Below are positions 1 through 9,115 of a stretch of DNA of 64,000 nucleotides, in pieces. Each line of letters opens with the position of its first letter. Within the stretch, counting starts at the first letter, position 1. Location of the stretch: the NCBI RefSeq assembly GCF_003971065.1, contig NZ_RYDV01000006.1, forward strand, positions 186,001 to 250,000. Reading direction: 5' to 3'. Position numbers and translations under genes: made by a program. Below the pieces are notes generated by a model, which saw nothing but the letters and a program-made list of their open reading frames with translations, searched no databases and was not told where the DNA came from. This DNA is from Candidimonas sp. SYP-B2681. Its GTDB lineage: Bacteria > Pseudomonadota > Gammaproteobacteria > Burkholderiales > Burkholderiaceae_B.

Positions 1-1391
1 GTCATGGACAGCGCCCGCCGCAAGTTTTGTTCCATCATGTCGCCCAACACCACACCCAGAACCAAGGGCGCCATCGGCACGCCACCTTTGCGCAGCAAAT
101 AGCCAATGCCGCCAATTATGGCGACCATCATCAGGTCGAACGTACCAGCGTTAATGGCGTAGACGCCGATATAGCTGATAGCCAGAATGCCGGGAACCAT
201 CAACCATCCGGGTACGGACAGCACCTTGGAGAACAATCGCACCATAGGCACGTTCATGATGAACAACATCACATTGGCGATAAACAACGACGCGATAAGA
301 CCCCACACCAGCTCAGGTTTGGTTTCGAACAGCACGGGTCCCGGAGTAATGTTGTACAACGTCAGAGCCCCCATCATTACGGCGGTCGTGCCGGATCCGG
401 GCACACCCAGCGTAAGCATCGGCACGAAAGAGCCTATTGCTGACGACGTGGCGGCGGCCTCGGGGGCTACCAGCCCACGCAAATCGCCGCGGCCAAATTT
501 TGCATCAGGGTCTTTTTCTTCGCAGAGGCGCTTTTCATTGGAATAGGCAACGGCCGCGGCGACGCTTGCGCCAGCGCCAGGCAAAACACCCACCCCGAAA
601 CCGAGCAAGGAACTGCGCACCACGCTCCACCAGGTGTAAGCGAGTTCTTTCAGGTTGAAAATTTTCCGCCCGCTGGATACGACTTCGACGGTGTGCCCGC
701 CCATGACTTTTTCAAGCATCTCCAGTAGCTCGGACACGGCGAATAAGGCAATCACCACCACGACGAATTGAATGCCGTCGAAAAGATGGACCGAGTCAAA
801 GGTGTAGCGATAAACACCTGAATTGGCATCGACGCCGACGGTGGCAATCGCCAGCCCCAGCATGGCAGCCAAAACGCCTTTAACCGGCTGGCTGCTTAAA
901 AGACTGGTCAGGCAGCAAAAAGCAAAGATCATCAGGACGAAGTATTCAGCCGGCCCGAAGGCGAGTGCCCACTTGGCCAAGAGCGGCGCCAGCAGAATAA
1001 TGCCGCACACCGACACCAGCGAGCCGAAAAAGGCGGACCATGCCGAGAGCGACAACGCCACGTTGGCCAATCCTTGCCGCGCCAATGGGTATCCATCCAG
1101 TGTGGTCATGATGGCGCTGGCTTCACCGGGCACATTGATCAGTATGGCGGTAATGCGACCGCCATACTCTGCCCCGACGTACACGGCGGCTAGCAGGATA
1201 AGCGCCGTTTCGGGCGGCAGGTTCATGGCGAAGGCAATCGGGATGAGCATGGCCACGCCATTGATCGGCCCCAAACCTGGCAACACGCCAACCAAGGTAC
1301 CGATGAACGAGCCTATTGCCGCGACCAGCAGATTGGTCCAGGAAGAGGCTACGGCAAAACCTATGCCCAGATGAGCCACGATATCGTTCAT
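1..1391 (-). CDS. tctA: TctA-family large permease of a tripartite tricarboxylate transporter (3' end outside window)
   Basis: Inner-membrane large subunit that moves an organic acid delivered by the periplasmic TctC protein. Reading the minus strand from the ATG at 1391 gives an open frame running off the window edge. It starts MNDIVAHLGIGFAVASS and contains the family glycine/proline signature GVLPGLGPINGVAMLIPIAF, then many hydrophobic segments (NVPGEASAIMTTLDG and LTLGVPGSGTTAVMMGAL loops are typical). About 463 residues are present, close to the usual ~500, so only the C-terminal tail is missing. The start overlaps the tctB stop (ATGA), showing tight coupling. Substrate is inferred as citrate-like from tctC and tctDE next door. 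Confidence 0.93.
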   Translation of the reverse strand, partial: MNDIVAHLGIGFAVASSWTNLLVAAIGSFIGTLVGVLPGLGPINGVAMLIPIAFAMNLPPETALILLAAVYVGAEYGGRITAILINVPGEASAIMTTLDGYPLARQGLANVALSLSAWSAFFGSLVSVCGIILLAPLLAKWALAFGPAEYFVLMIFAFCCLTSLLSSQPVKGVLAAMLGLAIATVGVDANSGVYRYTFDSVHLFDGIQFVVVVIALFAVSELLEMLEKVMGGHTVEVVSSGRKIFNLKELAYTWWSVVRSSLLGFGVGVLPGAGASVAAAVAYSNEKRLCEEKDPDAKFGRGDLRGLVAPEAAATSSAIGSFVPMLTLGVPGSGTTAVMMGALTLYNITPGPVLFETKPELVWGLIASLFIANVMLFIMNVPMVRLFSKVLSVPGWLMVPGILAISYIGVYAINAGTFDLMMVAIIGGIGYLLRKGGVPMAPLVLGVVLGDMMEQNLRRALSM

Positions 1392-1825
1392 AGCAGGCCT
1401 CCAAGAATACCAAGCGGCAGGACGACGTCCAACACGCGGTCAAACAGCACGAAGAACAACCCGCTCATGACCAGGCCGCCGATTGCTACCTTGAACCAGC
1501 TTCCCCCGAACAAGCGCCCGACCAGCATGGTCATGGCCGTGGTGGCCACGATGAAGCCCAGAAGCTGAAAAAAGAATGCATAAGCAATGCAGTAGGCCAC
1601 CATAATGGCAATGCGCGCACTGGCTCCGGGAGGATTAGCCGCAGTCCGGTCGCTGCCCTTGAACACCAGCCAAGCCCCGCAAAGCGCGATGATGATGGCC
1701 AACAACATGGGAAAGGCGCGGGGGCCTACAGGCTCATAAGAAAATGGCGCCTGTATGCCCCACCCCGACCAGGCCATAAGCGCTGCGAACACCAGCGCGG
1801 CAATACCTAGTATGCGATCGTTCAT
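1388..1825 (-). CDS. tctB: TctB-family small permease subunit
   Basis: Small membrane subunit of the tripartite tricarboxylate transporter, 145 residues, the normal size. Four hydrophobic stretches are visible (ILGIAALVFAALMAWSGWGI near the N-terminus, AFPMLLAIIIALCGAWLVF, IAIMVAYCIAYAFFFQLLGF and a C-terminal pair). The motif PVGPRAFPMLLA is the usual 'GPxxFPxxL' of the family. It lies 3 bp downstream of tctC and its stop overlaps the tctA start, so tctCBA is one transcription unit. Confidence 0.92.
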   Translation of the reverse strand: MNDRILGIAALVFAALMAWSGWGIQAPFSYEPVGPRAFPMLLAIIIALCGAWLVFKGSDRTAANPPGASARIAIMVAYCIAYAFFFQLLGFIVATTAMTMLVGRLFGGSWFKVAIGGLVMSGLFFVLFDRVLDVVLPLGILGGLL

Positions 1826-1828
1826 GTT

Positions 1829-2827
1829 TTACTTTTTGATCAGGCCAAACGAATTGGCGAGCTCGGCGTATGCTTTGACTCGTTCTTTGACGTACGAATC
1901 AAGATCGGCTCCGGTTTTATTAAACGGGAACAGACCTTGTTTTTTCTGCAGGTCTGCGAACTCAGGGCTTTCCTGGGTTTTCTTGAAAGCATCAGACCAC
2001 CATTGGTATTGCGCGTCGGAAACTTTGGGGCCCACATAGAAGCCGCGGATGATCGGCCAGTTGATGTCAAAACCCTGTTCCTTCGCAGTGGGAACGCTGG
2101 ACAGTTTGCCCGGCAGGCGTTCTTCGTTGAATACGGCCAACACGCGGATAGGGGCTCCGCCTTCGAGCATGGTGAAGGCCTCGGCCGCGTCGCCCATATA
2201 GGCCTGGATATGGCCGCCACGCAAGGCGGTAATGGCCTCGCCACCTCCTTCAAAGGCCACGAAGCGCATTTTCTTGTAGTCGACATCGGCGGCTTTCGCG
2301 GTTAATGCCGCTTTCATCCAATCCTGGCTTCCCACTGTGCCGCCGGCCCCCAATACGATTTTGCTGGGATCGGCCTTGAATGCCGCCATCAGTTCTTTCA
2401 GGGTTTTGTAGGGCGAGTCATCTCGGACTACTGCCACACCGAAATCAGATCCGATAGCGGACACCCAGCGGACATCGTCGACGTTGTACTTGCCGAATTT
2501 GCCTTGGGCGAGGTTGAGCAATGAACCGCCCGAAAAAGCGATAACCGTGCTGCCATCGTCGGGTTTTTGCGCTACCACGTGGTTGTAGGCCACGGCGCCA
2601 ATACCGCCTGGCATGTAAACGATGCGCATGGCTTCCTTAAGCTGGCCGGCCGCTTTCAGTCCTTCCTGCGCCAGACGACAGGTAAGATCAAAGCCGCCGC
2701 CAGGTTGAGCAGGGGCAATACACTGCGGACGGCGCGGCTCTTCAGCCACAGCGGCCGACATCGACACCATCGACACGCCACCTAGCAACAGGCCTGCCAC
2801 CAGCGTGGACATAAAGGATTTTTTCAT
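1829..2827 (-). CDS. tctC: TctC-type periplasmic tricarboxylate-binding protein
   Basis: Periplasmic receptor that captures an organic acid and hands it to TctAB. An ATG at 2827 follows a strong GGAGG; an upstream in-frame TTG would add four residues and is not favoured. A signal peptide (MKKSFMSTLVAGLLLGG...SAAVAEE) precedes CIAPAQPGGGFDLTCRLAQEG. The cysteine-flanked 'APxxPGGGxDLTC' form is that of true TctC citrate receptors rather than the generic Bug motif. Of the thirteen binding proteins in this window, this one and the gene at 9116 are the only ones linked to a tctBA pair. Citrate or tricarballylate is the likely ligand (inference from family and the TctDE neighbours). Confidence 0.92.
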   Translation of the reverse strand: MKKSFMSTLVAGLLLGGVSMVSMSAAVAEEPRRPQCIAPAQPGGGFDLTCRLAQEGLKAAGQLKEAMRIVYMPGGIGAVAYNHVVAQKPDDGSTVIAFSGGSLLNLAQGKFGKYNVDDVRWVSAIGSDFGVAVVRDDSPYKTLKELMAAFKADPSKIVLGAGGTVGSQDWMKAALTAKAADVDYKKMRFVAFEGGGEAITALRGGHIQAYMGDAAEAFTMLEGGAPIRVLAVFNEERLPGKLSSVPTAKEQGFDINWPIIRGFYVGPKVSDAQYQWWSDAFKKTQESPEFADLQKKQGLFPFNKTGADLDSYVKERVKAYAELANSFGLIKK

Positions 2828-2934
2828 TCTTGCCTCCAAGTAAGAATAGACTTCAGTGACCGCCCGCGATTTTTATCGTATATGCGGGCCAGGCTCATAC
2901 CGTATAGGACTATTGCTTTCTAAAGGCTTTCAAT

Positions 2935-4383
2935 TCAGGCTTCTTTTGCCTTGATGCGGCCCTGATCCGGGAAATTCAGGGTAAACACCAGTGTGGCCCG
3001 ACAGCCAGGGTGTAATGATTCCAGCAGAAACTGGCCGCGATGCTGCAGCATGATGGCCTGCACAATAGCCAGTCCCAGGCCGGCTCCGGGGGTATTCTTT
3101 CCCGCTTGCCCGCGGCGGAATCTGACGCCCGCTTTCTCGATGTCGTCGGCCGACATCCCTGGTCCGTTATCCTCGACGATCAAGCGAGCCTCGCGCTTAT
3201 CGCTTTCGATTCTCAGCGTCATCGTCCCACCGGCGGGCGTATACCGCACCGCATTATCGACAAGATTGACGATCGCTTCACGTAGCAACCACTCCTGGCC
3301 GCACACATATACCGGCGCTTCCGGGCACTCCAGCCCGTAGTCCAGGTGTCTTGCGCGTGCAATGGCATGGATATCCTTCAACACTTCCCTTCCCAGCTCG
3401 GTCAGGTCAATGAGTTCCGGCCCCTCGCCTTTTTCAAATGGCGAATGCTCTTTTGCCCTAGCCAAAGAGAGCATCTGATTCGTGGTGCGCACACCGCGGT
3501 CAAGACCTTCACGCATGGCTTGCAAGGCCGACTGAATCTCCAGGGGATCGGTTTCGCGCAACGCATACCCCAGTTGAGCGCGCATTATGGTCAGAGGCGT
3601 ACGCAACTGGTGCGAGGCGTCGTCCAGGAATTGGCGCTGCAAGCGCGCCTGTTGCTCGTAGCGCTCCATATGGACGTTAATGGCGGCGACCAGCGGCTGG
3701 ACTTCAGCCGGAATGTCGGTCGCCTCGATAGGCCGCAAATCATCGTGATGACGCCGCTGCACCTCCTGGCGTAAACGCGTCAGCGGGCGTACGGCAAACA
3801 ACACGCCGAACACCACAATTAATACGACCAGCACCACAGACACCAGATCGCGTCCCAGCGAACGCAACATCATCGACTTGATGAACGACTCGCGGGTATC
3901 GATATCTTCGCCCACAAGCACCACAACGCGACCGCCCTGATTGTTGTACAGAGGAGGATCCATGGCCCGCGCCAGCGCAGCAATGCGTATGGTTTCATCC
4001 AGATATTGAGCGGTGTAGAACTGCGGAACGCCGGACACCAGCTCTTGATCGGGCAAAGGAAGTTGCTGGTCGCCGATGTCGGCGAGCCCGTCTTCAGTCA
4101 GGACGCGGTAATAAACATTCTCGTTTGCCGTCAGTTCAAAAAATTCCAGCATGACGTAGGGCAACTCGATGGAGAGCCCCCCGCTTGCGGTGGATATTTG
4201 ATGATCAATGGCCCGCAGCGCGCCGGAAAGCGAGCGGTCGTAGGCTATGTTGATTTGGGCGCGCAACATATGATTGGAAAACCATAGCGCAACCATCAAG
4301 AACACGACCAAAGCGGGCACCAGCGACCAGATCAAGATGGATCTGAGGCTGCCTGATCCGGCCTTGAGCTTGTTAGTCAGCAC
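2935..4383 (-). CDS. tctE: TctE-like sensor histidine kinase
   Basis: Membrane sensor kinase of 482 residues. Two transmembrane segments (about residues 16-36 and 181-198) flank a periplasmic sensor region of the type found in TctE (2CSK_N-like). A short HAMP-like linker is followed by the H-box DDASHQLRTPLTIM with phospho-acceptor His258, the N-box EAIVNLVDNAVRYTP, and the ATP-lid glycine motifs VEDNGPGMS and GAGLGLAIV. The start is a GTG at 4383 lying inside the response-regulator gene, an 11-bp overlap that implies translational coupling. Located between tctD and tctCBA, it most likely senses the acid carried by that transporter. Confidence 0.9.
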   Translation of the reverse strand: MLTNKLKAGSGSLRSILIWSLVPALVVFLMVALWFSNHMLRAQINIAYDRSLSGALRAIDHQISTASGGLSIELPYVMLEFFELTANENVYYRVLTEDGLADIGDQQLPLPDQELVSGVPQFYTAQYLDETIRIAALARAMDPPLYNNQGGRVVVLVGEDIDTRESFIKSMMLRSLGRDLVSVVLVVLIVVFGVLFAVRPLTRLRQEVQRRHHDDLRPIEATDIPAEVQPLVAAINVHMERYEQQARLQRQFLDDASHQLRTPLTIMRAQLGYALRETDPLEIQSALQAMREGLDRGVRTTNQMLSLARAKEHSPFEKGEGPELIDLTELGREVLKDIHAIARARHLDYGLECPEAPVYVCGQEWLLREAIVNLVDNAVRYTPAGGTMTLRIESDKREARLIVEDNGPGMSADDIEKAGVRFRRGQAGKNTPGAGLGLAIVQAIMLQHRGQFLLESLHPGCRATLVFTLNFPDQGRIKAKEA

Positions 4384-5050
4384 CGGCGCGTTCCAGGCAA
4401 TACCCCATACCGCGTAAGGTCTCGATCTGCGTTCCGGTATTGCCCAGTTTCTTGCGCAGGCGGTGGATCAGGACTTCAACCGCTTCAAGGTTGATTTCCT
4501 TATCGTCGGAACTGATGCGATCCAGAATCAGCTGTTTGGAAATAGGCTCGCCGCTTTTTTGGATAAGCACTTTCAGCACGGCGAATTCGCGAGGCGACAA
4601 GGCCAGGCTCTGACCATTGACGGTAAAACGCTGGGCAGCGGTATCCAGACTTAGTGCCCCTAACGTCAAGCGCGGATGTTCGCGGCCACGGCTGCGCCGG
4701 ATCAGGGCAATAAGGCGCGCCTCGAGCTCTTCGATGACAAAGGGTTTGCGGACAAAGTCATCGGCGCCTTCATGCAAGGTGTTGATACGTTCGGCCAGGG
4801 AGTCTCTTGCGGTAAGGACGAGTACAGGCGTTCGGTCGTCGCGTGCACGCAGCCGCGTTAAAAACGTGTGGCCGTCCATTTTGGGCAAGCCGAGATCCAG
4901 CACGATGGCGTCAAATTCTTCGACCGCCAGTCGCCGTTCCGCCAACTCGCCATCGTCGGCCCAGTCCACCACAAAGCCGCCGTGGCGCGCAAGGCTGCGT
5001 GCTAACCAGTGAGCGAGCTCACTTTCGTCCTCGACCAACAGTATGCGCAT
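4373..5050 (-). CDS. tctD: TctD-like OmpR-family response regulator
   Basis: DNA-binding response regulator, 225 residues from the ATG at 5050 (MRILLVEDES). A longer frame to 5095 exists but lacks a ribosome site and would run into the upstream otnC gene. The receiver domain has the acidic pair in LLVEDES, phospho-acceptor Asp52 (VLDLGLPKMDG), the conserved Thr/Ala in LTARDS and Lys in FVRKPF. A C-terminal winged helix (SPREFAVLKVLI...VEVLIHRLRKKL...LRGMGYCLE) is OmpR/PhoB type. The start is only 7 bp past the otnC stop, so the regulator pair may be co-transcribed with the acid-sugar operon upstream as well as controlling tctCBA downstream. Confidence 0.92.
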   Translation of the reverse strand: MRILLVEDESELAHWLARSLARHGGFVVDWADDGELAERRLAVEEFDAIVLDLGLPKMDGHTFLTRLRARDDRTPVLVLTARDSLAERINTLHEGADDFVRKPFVIEELEARLIALIRRSRGREHPRLTLGALSLDTAAQRFTVNGQSLALSPREFAVLKVLIQKSGEPISKQLILDRISSDDKEINLEAVEVLIHRLRKKLGNTGTQIETLRGMGYCLERAGAD

Positions 5051-5057
5051 CGTATTT

Positions 5058-5741
5058 TCACCATCGAGCCCCGAAAATTTCGCGAAGTTCGCCAAGCTGC
5101 GGGGCGGCCAGAGGCTGCGGCGGGCTCACCATCTGCTGACACTGTAGCCACAGCTTCGCTGTTTCTTCCAGTTCTTCAAGTGTCGCCATGGCCGCCGCAG
5201 GCGAATCGTGCCAGACATTGGGCCCCAGCCTCTCGAGCATAACCGCGCGAATCGGAGTGCCCTGGTCGCCGTAGTGGTTTATAGCACTCTCGACGAGGAC
5301 TGCAGCTTCGGAAGCACCCGGGCGGCGATAGGGGATGATGGGGACACGCCCCACCTTCATGACAAAGTAAGGAGTCAGGGCGGGCAGCAGTTCCTGTGCA
5401 CCAGCCGACATTTCCCCACGCAGCGATAGCGCGACACATGCGGTGCTATGAGTGTGAATGACACAGCTGCTCTGGCTATCGAACCTTCGGGCAGCACGGT
5501 ATATACGCTGATGCAAGACGATGGTCTTGCTGGGACGGTCGCCACTAATATGCTTGCCATCGAGATCCAGCTTGGCTAAAGCGGCAGGGTCGAGAAAACC
5601 CAGGCAGGCATCGGTCGGCGTGATCAGGAAGCCGTCGTCCAGCCGGACACTAATGTTTCCGGCCGAGGCATGTACATAGCCACGATCGAACAGACTTTTA
5701 CCGACCCGGCAAATTTCTTCACGCGTCTTGCTTTCACCCAT
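5058..5741 (-). CDS. otnC: OtnC-like 3-oxo-tetronate 4-phosphate decarboxylase (class II aldolase/adducin fold)
   Basis: Cytosolic Zn-dependent class II aldolase-fold enzyme of 227 residues. In the four-carbon acid-sugar pathway OtnC decarboxylates 3-oxo-tetronate 4-phosphate to dihydroxyacetone phosphate. Family landmarks are the phosphate/substrate loop ASAGNISVRL near residue 26, PTDACLGFL, and the metal-binding HTHS motif in SSCVIHTHSTACVALS; a further ligand would come from the region around ALTPYFVMKVG. It lies 51 bp downstream of otnK on the same strand, and the kinase-decarboxylase pairing is the diagnostic context. Other class II aldolases (fuculose-phosphate type) are possible on sequence alone. 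Confidence 0.88.
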   Translation of the reverse strand: MGESKTREEICRVGKSLFDRGYVHASAGNISVRLDDGFLITPTDACLGFLDPAALAKLDLDGKHISGDRPSKTIVLHQRIYRAARRFDSQSSCVIHTHSTACVALSLRGEMSAGAQELLPALTPYFVMKVGRVPIIPYRRPGASEAAVLVESAINHYGDQGTPIRAVMLERLGPNVWHDSPAAAMATLEELEETAKLWLQCQQMVSPPQPLAAPQLGELREIFGARW

Positions 5742-5792
5742 TACGCTTCCCTTGAAAATCCATGCCTTTAATGCAAGGACAAAAATACTGCA

Positions 5793-7067
5793 CTATAGGC
5801 TGAACTCGGCAAAAGCTTTTTCAAAAAAGTCGTCGCTGCCAAAATTTCCCGACTTGAGCGCGATATGAATACCATGATGCGGAGCCATTTCAGTGGGCGC
5901 GTAACACCAGGGAACGCCAGGATCTATTTGCCCGCCTATCTGCATTTGCGTAATACCCAACGCCCCCACGCATGCGCCAGAGGTCTCACCTCCTGCCACG
6001 ATCAACTGCCCTACGCCGCCTTTCACCAGGCCACATGCGATCGCGGCTATTGCAGCCTCTATCATTGCCCCTGCCTTGGCAACTCCCAGCTTCGCTTGTA
6101 CAGCCTTTATGGCGTCCGCATCGGCAGTGGAATAAATCAGAACGGGCCCTGATTCCAACAAAGGTAGAACTTGTGATAAAACACGGTCGACTACGTCGCC
6201 GTCTGACACCAGTTGCATCGGATCGAGAGCAATGGCCGCATGGCCTGATTTTATAAAGCGAGCGACTTGGGCATTGGTCGCAACCGAACAACTGCCCGAC
6301 ACGATAGCCCGCGTGCCTTTGACAGCAGGCAATGCCGCGGACTGTTTACTTGAGGACAGGCCAAAATTCTGCGCCAAACCAATCGCCAGCCCTGACCCTG
6401 CAGTAAGCAAGGGAAGGTGTTTGAAGGCCGGCCCCATATTGATCAAATCTTGATTCGTCAGGGCATCGACGATTGCAATGCCGACTCCGTCGGCGCGCAG
6501 CGTTTCGATCCGCTCTTGAATGGCCTGCGGACCGGCCTGCACAACTGAATAATCAATCAGTCCCACTTTTCGCGAGCATTGCGACTGCAACACACGCATC
6601 AAATTCGGGTCCGTCATGGGGGTCAGCGGGTGGTTCTGCATTCCGCTTTCATGTAGGAGTACATCTCCCACGAAAAGATAAGCTTTGAAAACCGTGCGCT
6701 TATTGTCCGGAAATGCAGGAGTCGCCACCGTAAAATCGGTCGTTAAAGCGTCCATTAGCGCTTCGGTAACCGGCCCTATATTGCCATCGGACGTACTGTC
6801 GAACGTTGAGCAGTATTTGAAGTAAATCTGCTGCGCGCCTTGAGCCTGCAGCCAGCGCAGCGCCGCTAAAGAATCGCTGATGGCTTCAAGTTTAGGTGCA
6901 GTCCGCGATTTTAGTGCAATGACGACCGCATCAACGTCCGCCGACACCGGTCCCGGTGGCACCCCTATGGCCTGCAAAACCCGCATGCCCGACTGAACCA
7001 AATTATTCGCGAGGTCGGTAGCACCTGTGAAGTCGTCGGCAATACAGCCTAATTTAATGCCCATCAT
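5793..7067 (-). CDS. otnK: OtnK-like four-carbon acid-sugar kinase (3-oxo-tetronate kinase)
   Basis: ATP-dependent kinase of the DUF1537/four-carbon acid-sugar kinase family, 424 residues (family usual ~420). The N-terminal domain carries the substrate signature LGCIADDFTGATDLANNLV, and the C-terminal nucleotide domain carries GGETSGACVGALGI and the final ALKSGNFGSDDFF. It should phosphorylate a 3-oxo-tetronate for the following otnC enzyme. The frame opens with two adjacent Met codons (7067 and 7064), and the first is taken. It is 10 bp after tctA in an operon that also encodes its own transporter and a dehydrogenase. Kinase assignment is strong; substrate stereochemistry is not readable. 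Confidence 0.9.
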   Translation of the reverse strand: MMGIKLGCIADDFTGATDLANNLVQSGMRVLQAIGVPPGPVSADVDAVVIALKSRTAPKLEAISDSLAALRWLQAQGAQQIYFKYCSTFDSTSDGNIGPVTEALMDALTTDFTVATPAFPDNKRTVFKAYLFVGDVLLHESGMQNHPLTPMTDPNLMRVLQSQCSRKVGLIDYSVVQAGPQAIQERIETLRADGVGIAIVDALTNQDLINMGPAFKHLPLLTAGSGLAIGLAQNFGLSSSKQSAALPAVKGTRAIVSGSCSVATNAQVARFIKSGHAAIALDPMQLVSDGDVVDRVLSQVLPLLESGPVLIYSTADADAIKAVQAKLGVAKAGAMIEAAIAAIACGLVKGGVGQLIVAGGETSGACVGALGITQMQIGGQIDPGVPWCYAPTEMAPHHGIHIALKSGNFGSDDFFEKAFAEFSL

Positions 7068-7077
7068 TACATCCGTT

Positions 7078-8586
7078 TTATGGTGTGAGGAGTGCCGGTT
7101 TTTTGCGGCGGAAGACTAATTTTGGAAGAAGCCCCCAACACCCAAGCACCGCAGCAAGAACCATCAACGTCGTGACCAGTCCATTGCTGAAGAAGATTGA
7201 AAAAGAGCCCTGAGACAACAACATGGATTGCCTGAATGCATCTTCCGTTTTGTCGCCCAGAACCATAGCGAGAATAAGCGGCGCAATCGGATAATCCAGC
7301 TTCTTGAAGACATATCCCACCACTCCAAAAATCAGGGCGAGATAGACGTCGAACATCCGGTTGCTTATCGTGTAGGCGCCGATCAGGCACACAACGATAA
7401 TAATGGGGCCAATGATGGAAAATGGCGCCTTCAGAATGGCGGCGAAAAAGGGAATCGTCGACAAGACCAGGACGACGGCCACGATATTGGCGATATACAT
7501 CGACGCAATCAAACCCCAGACGAAATCCGGTTGTTCAATAAAAAGCATAGGGCCGGGTTGCAAACCCCAAATCATCAAGCCGCCCATCATGACGGCGGCC
7601 GTGGCGGAACCCGGAATGCCCAACGACAACATAGGCAGCAAGGCAGAAACCCCGGCCGAATGGTCGGCGGCCTCGGGCGCCACAACGCCGGCCGGCTCGC
7701 CTTTCCCAAAGTTTTCGGGGTTGCGGGAGAATCTTCGGGCAATACCGTAGGACATGAAGGACGCAGCGGTGGGGCCGCCGGGGGTTATACCCATCCAACA
7801 GCCTATCAGGGTAGAACGCAGCAACACGATGGCATGCCGCGGCATGCCCAGCAATGTGCGCCATACCACCTTGAAATTCATTTTGGCTCTCAAGCCGTTG
7901 AATTCCAGCCCTTCTTCAACCGTGACCAGCAACTCGCCGATACCAAACAGGCCGATCACAGCGGCAAGGTAGGAAACGCCATTTATCAATGGCGCTGCAC
8001 CGTAAGTAAGGCGCAATTCGCCCGACACGGTATCCATACCGATCGCGGTAAGAATCAACCCCAGCAGCACCGAGACGATAGTCTTTAGCGGTCGCCCGCC
8101 ACTCATTCCGACGTAGCTGCAAAAAGTGAGCAGGAAGACTGCAAAGAACTCTGCAGGACTAAACTGCAGCGCAAAGTCGGCGATGACATTCGCGATTAGC
8201 GTAACAACCAGCACCCCGACAAAGGCGCCGAATCCGGCAGAAATAAATGCCGTCGATAGAGCTTCTTCGGTCCGCCCGTTCTTTGCCATGGGGTGGCCAT
8301 CGAAGGTGGTTGCGACCGACGATGGCTCGCCCGGAATATTGAACAGTATGGACGTCGTGGAACCGCCGAACAAGGCGCCCCAATACATTGATGACAGAAG
8401 GATAATGGCGCTGACCGGCTCCATGGTGAAGGTTAGAGGCAGCAATAGCGTTACGCCGTTTGGTGCCCCCAAGCCTGGCAGCACTCCTACCAGAATACCC
8501 AAGAGAACGCCGCCCACCATCAAGGCCATATGATGATAAGTAAGGGCCGTCTCGAAGCCTGACCACAATAAGCTGAAATCCGTCAT
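7078..8586 (-). CDS. TctA-family large permease (acid-sugar operon copy)
   Basis: Second TctA-type permease, 502 residues, complete. It shows the signature VGVLPGLGAPNGVTLLLPLTF near the N-terminus, NIPGEPSSVATTFDGHPMAKNG, and LSLGIPGSATAAVMMGGLMIWG, with about ten to twelve membrane segments. An AAGGAA ribosome site precedes the ATG at 8586. It sits between its TctB partner and otnK, so it probably imports the tetronate-type substrate used by OtnK/OtnC, unlike the citrate-type copy at the window start. The two TctA copies share the core motifs but differ clearly at their termini. Confidence 0.93.
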   Translation of the reverse strand: MTDFSLLWSGFETALTYHHMALMVGGVLLGILVGVLPGLGAPNGVTLLLPLTFTMEPVSAIILLSSMYWGALFGGSTTSILFNIPGEPSSVATTFDGHPMAKNGRTEEALSTAFISAGFGAFVGVLVVTLIANVIADFALQFSPAEFFAVFLLTFCSYVGMSGGRPLKTIVSVLLGLILTAIGMDTVSGELRLTYGAAPLINGVSYLAAVIGLFGIGELLVTVEEGLEFNGLRAKMNFKVVWRTLLGMPRHAIVLLRSTLIGCWMGITPGGPTAASFMSYGIARRFSRNPENFGKGEPAGVVAPEAADHSAGVSALLPMLSLGIPGSATAAVMMGGLMIWGLQPGPMLFIEQPDFVWGLIASMYIANIVAVVLVLSTIPFFAAILKAPFSIIGPIIIVVCLIGAYTISNRMFDVYLALIFGVVGYVFKKLDYPIAPLILAMVLGDKTEDAFRQSMLLSQGSFSIFFSNGLVTTLMVLAAVLGCWGLLPKLVFRRKKPALLTP

Positions 8587-8595
8587 GAAAATTCC

Positions 8596-9075
8596 TTATA
8601 AACCCAGAAAGGACTCTAGCGGCCCTTTAGCCAGATCCACTTTGAACCACATTTCGAAAATCAGGTAAAAAGCAATAATGGTCAAACTGGAGACCAACAG
8701 CGATTTGCGCCAGGATGCACTACCCGGTACTTTCAACATATAAAACAAATACAGCCAGGCTGGCGCGTAACATCCTAAAAATGGCATCAGCGCGACCAAG
8801 ACCGCCGTCGGGATGAAAACCGAAAGCATTAATTTGAACTGCTCTCTGGTCGCAAACACCCCGCCGGCGGAATTGCGCAAGGTATCAAGAAATACCAGGA
8901 CACTGACGACACATAGGGCTATACCAAGCCGAAAAGGCATATAACCCGGCTGAGGGCCAGTTTCAGCCACCCAGCCAGTATTCAATTGAAGGCTTCCCGC
9001 GATAACCAGGCCTCCAAAGAGGCCTATCGCTGCCGCGGTGGCCAGTTCCATCGTACGTCGGTCAATCAGTGACAT
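8596..9075 (-). CDS. TctB-family small permease (acid-sugar operon copy)
   Basis: 159-residue membrane protein between a Bug receptor and TctA, the standard TTT gene order. Four hydrophobic segments are visible (TAAAIGLFGGLVIAGSLQL, LGIALCVVSVLVFLDTL, MLSVFIPTAVLVALMPFLG, LLVSSLTIIAFYLIFEMWF). PQPGYMPFRLGIALC matches the 'GPxxFP' position of the family. The ATG at 9075 follows AGGAAACC. No enzymatic residues are expected; it supports the large subunit. Confidence 0.88.
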   Translation of the reverse strand: MSLIDRRTMELATAAAIGLFGGLVIAGSLQLNTGWVAETGPQPGYMPFRLGIALCVVSVLVFLDTLRNSAGGVFATREQFKLMLSVFIPTAVLVALMPFLGCYAPAWLYLFYMLKVPGSASWRKSLLVSSLTIIAFYLIFEMWFKVDLAKGPLESFLGL

Positions 9076-9115
9076 GGTTTCCTGCTCGCTTGCTTATTTC
9101 CTGGTGAATGCCTGA

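Noticed and set aside
1-446. Plus-strand open frames at the window start (138 and 119 residues)
   Set aside because: They are antisense to tctA, whose minus-strand frame shows clear TctA motifs.
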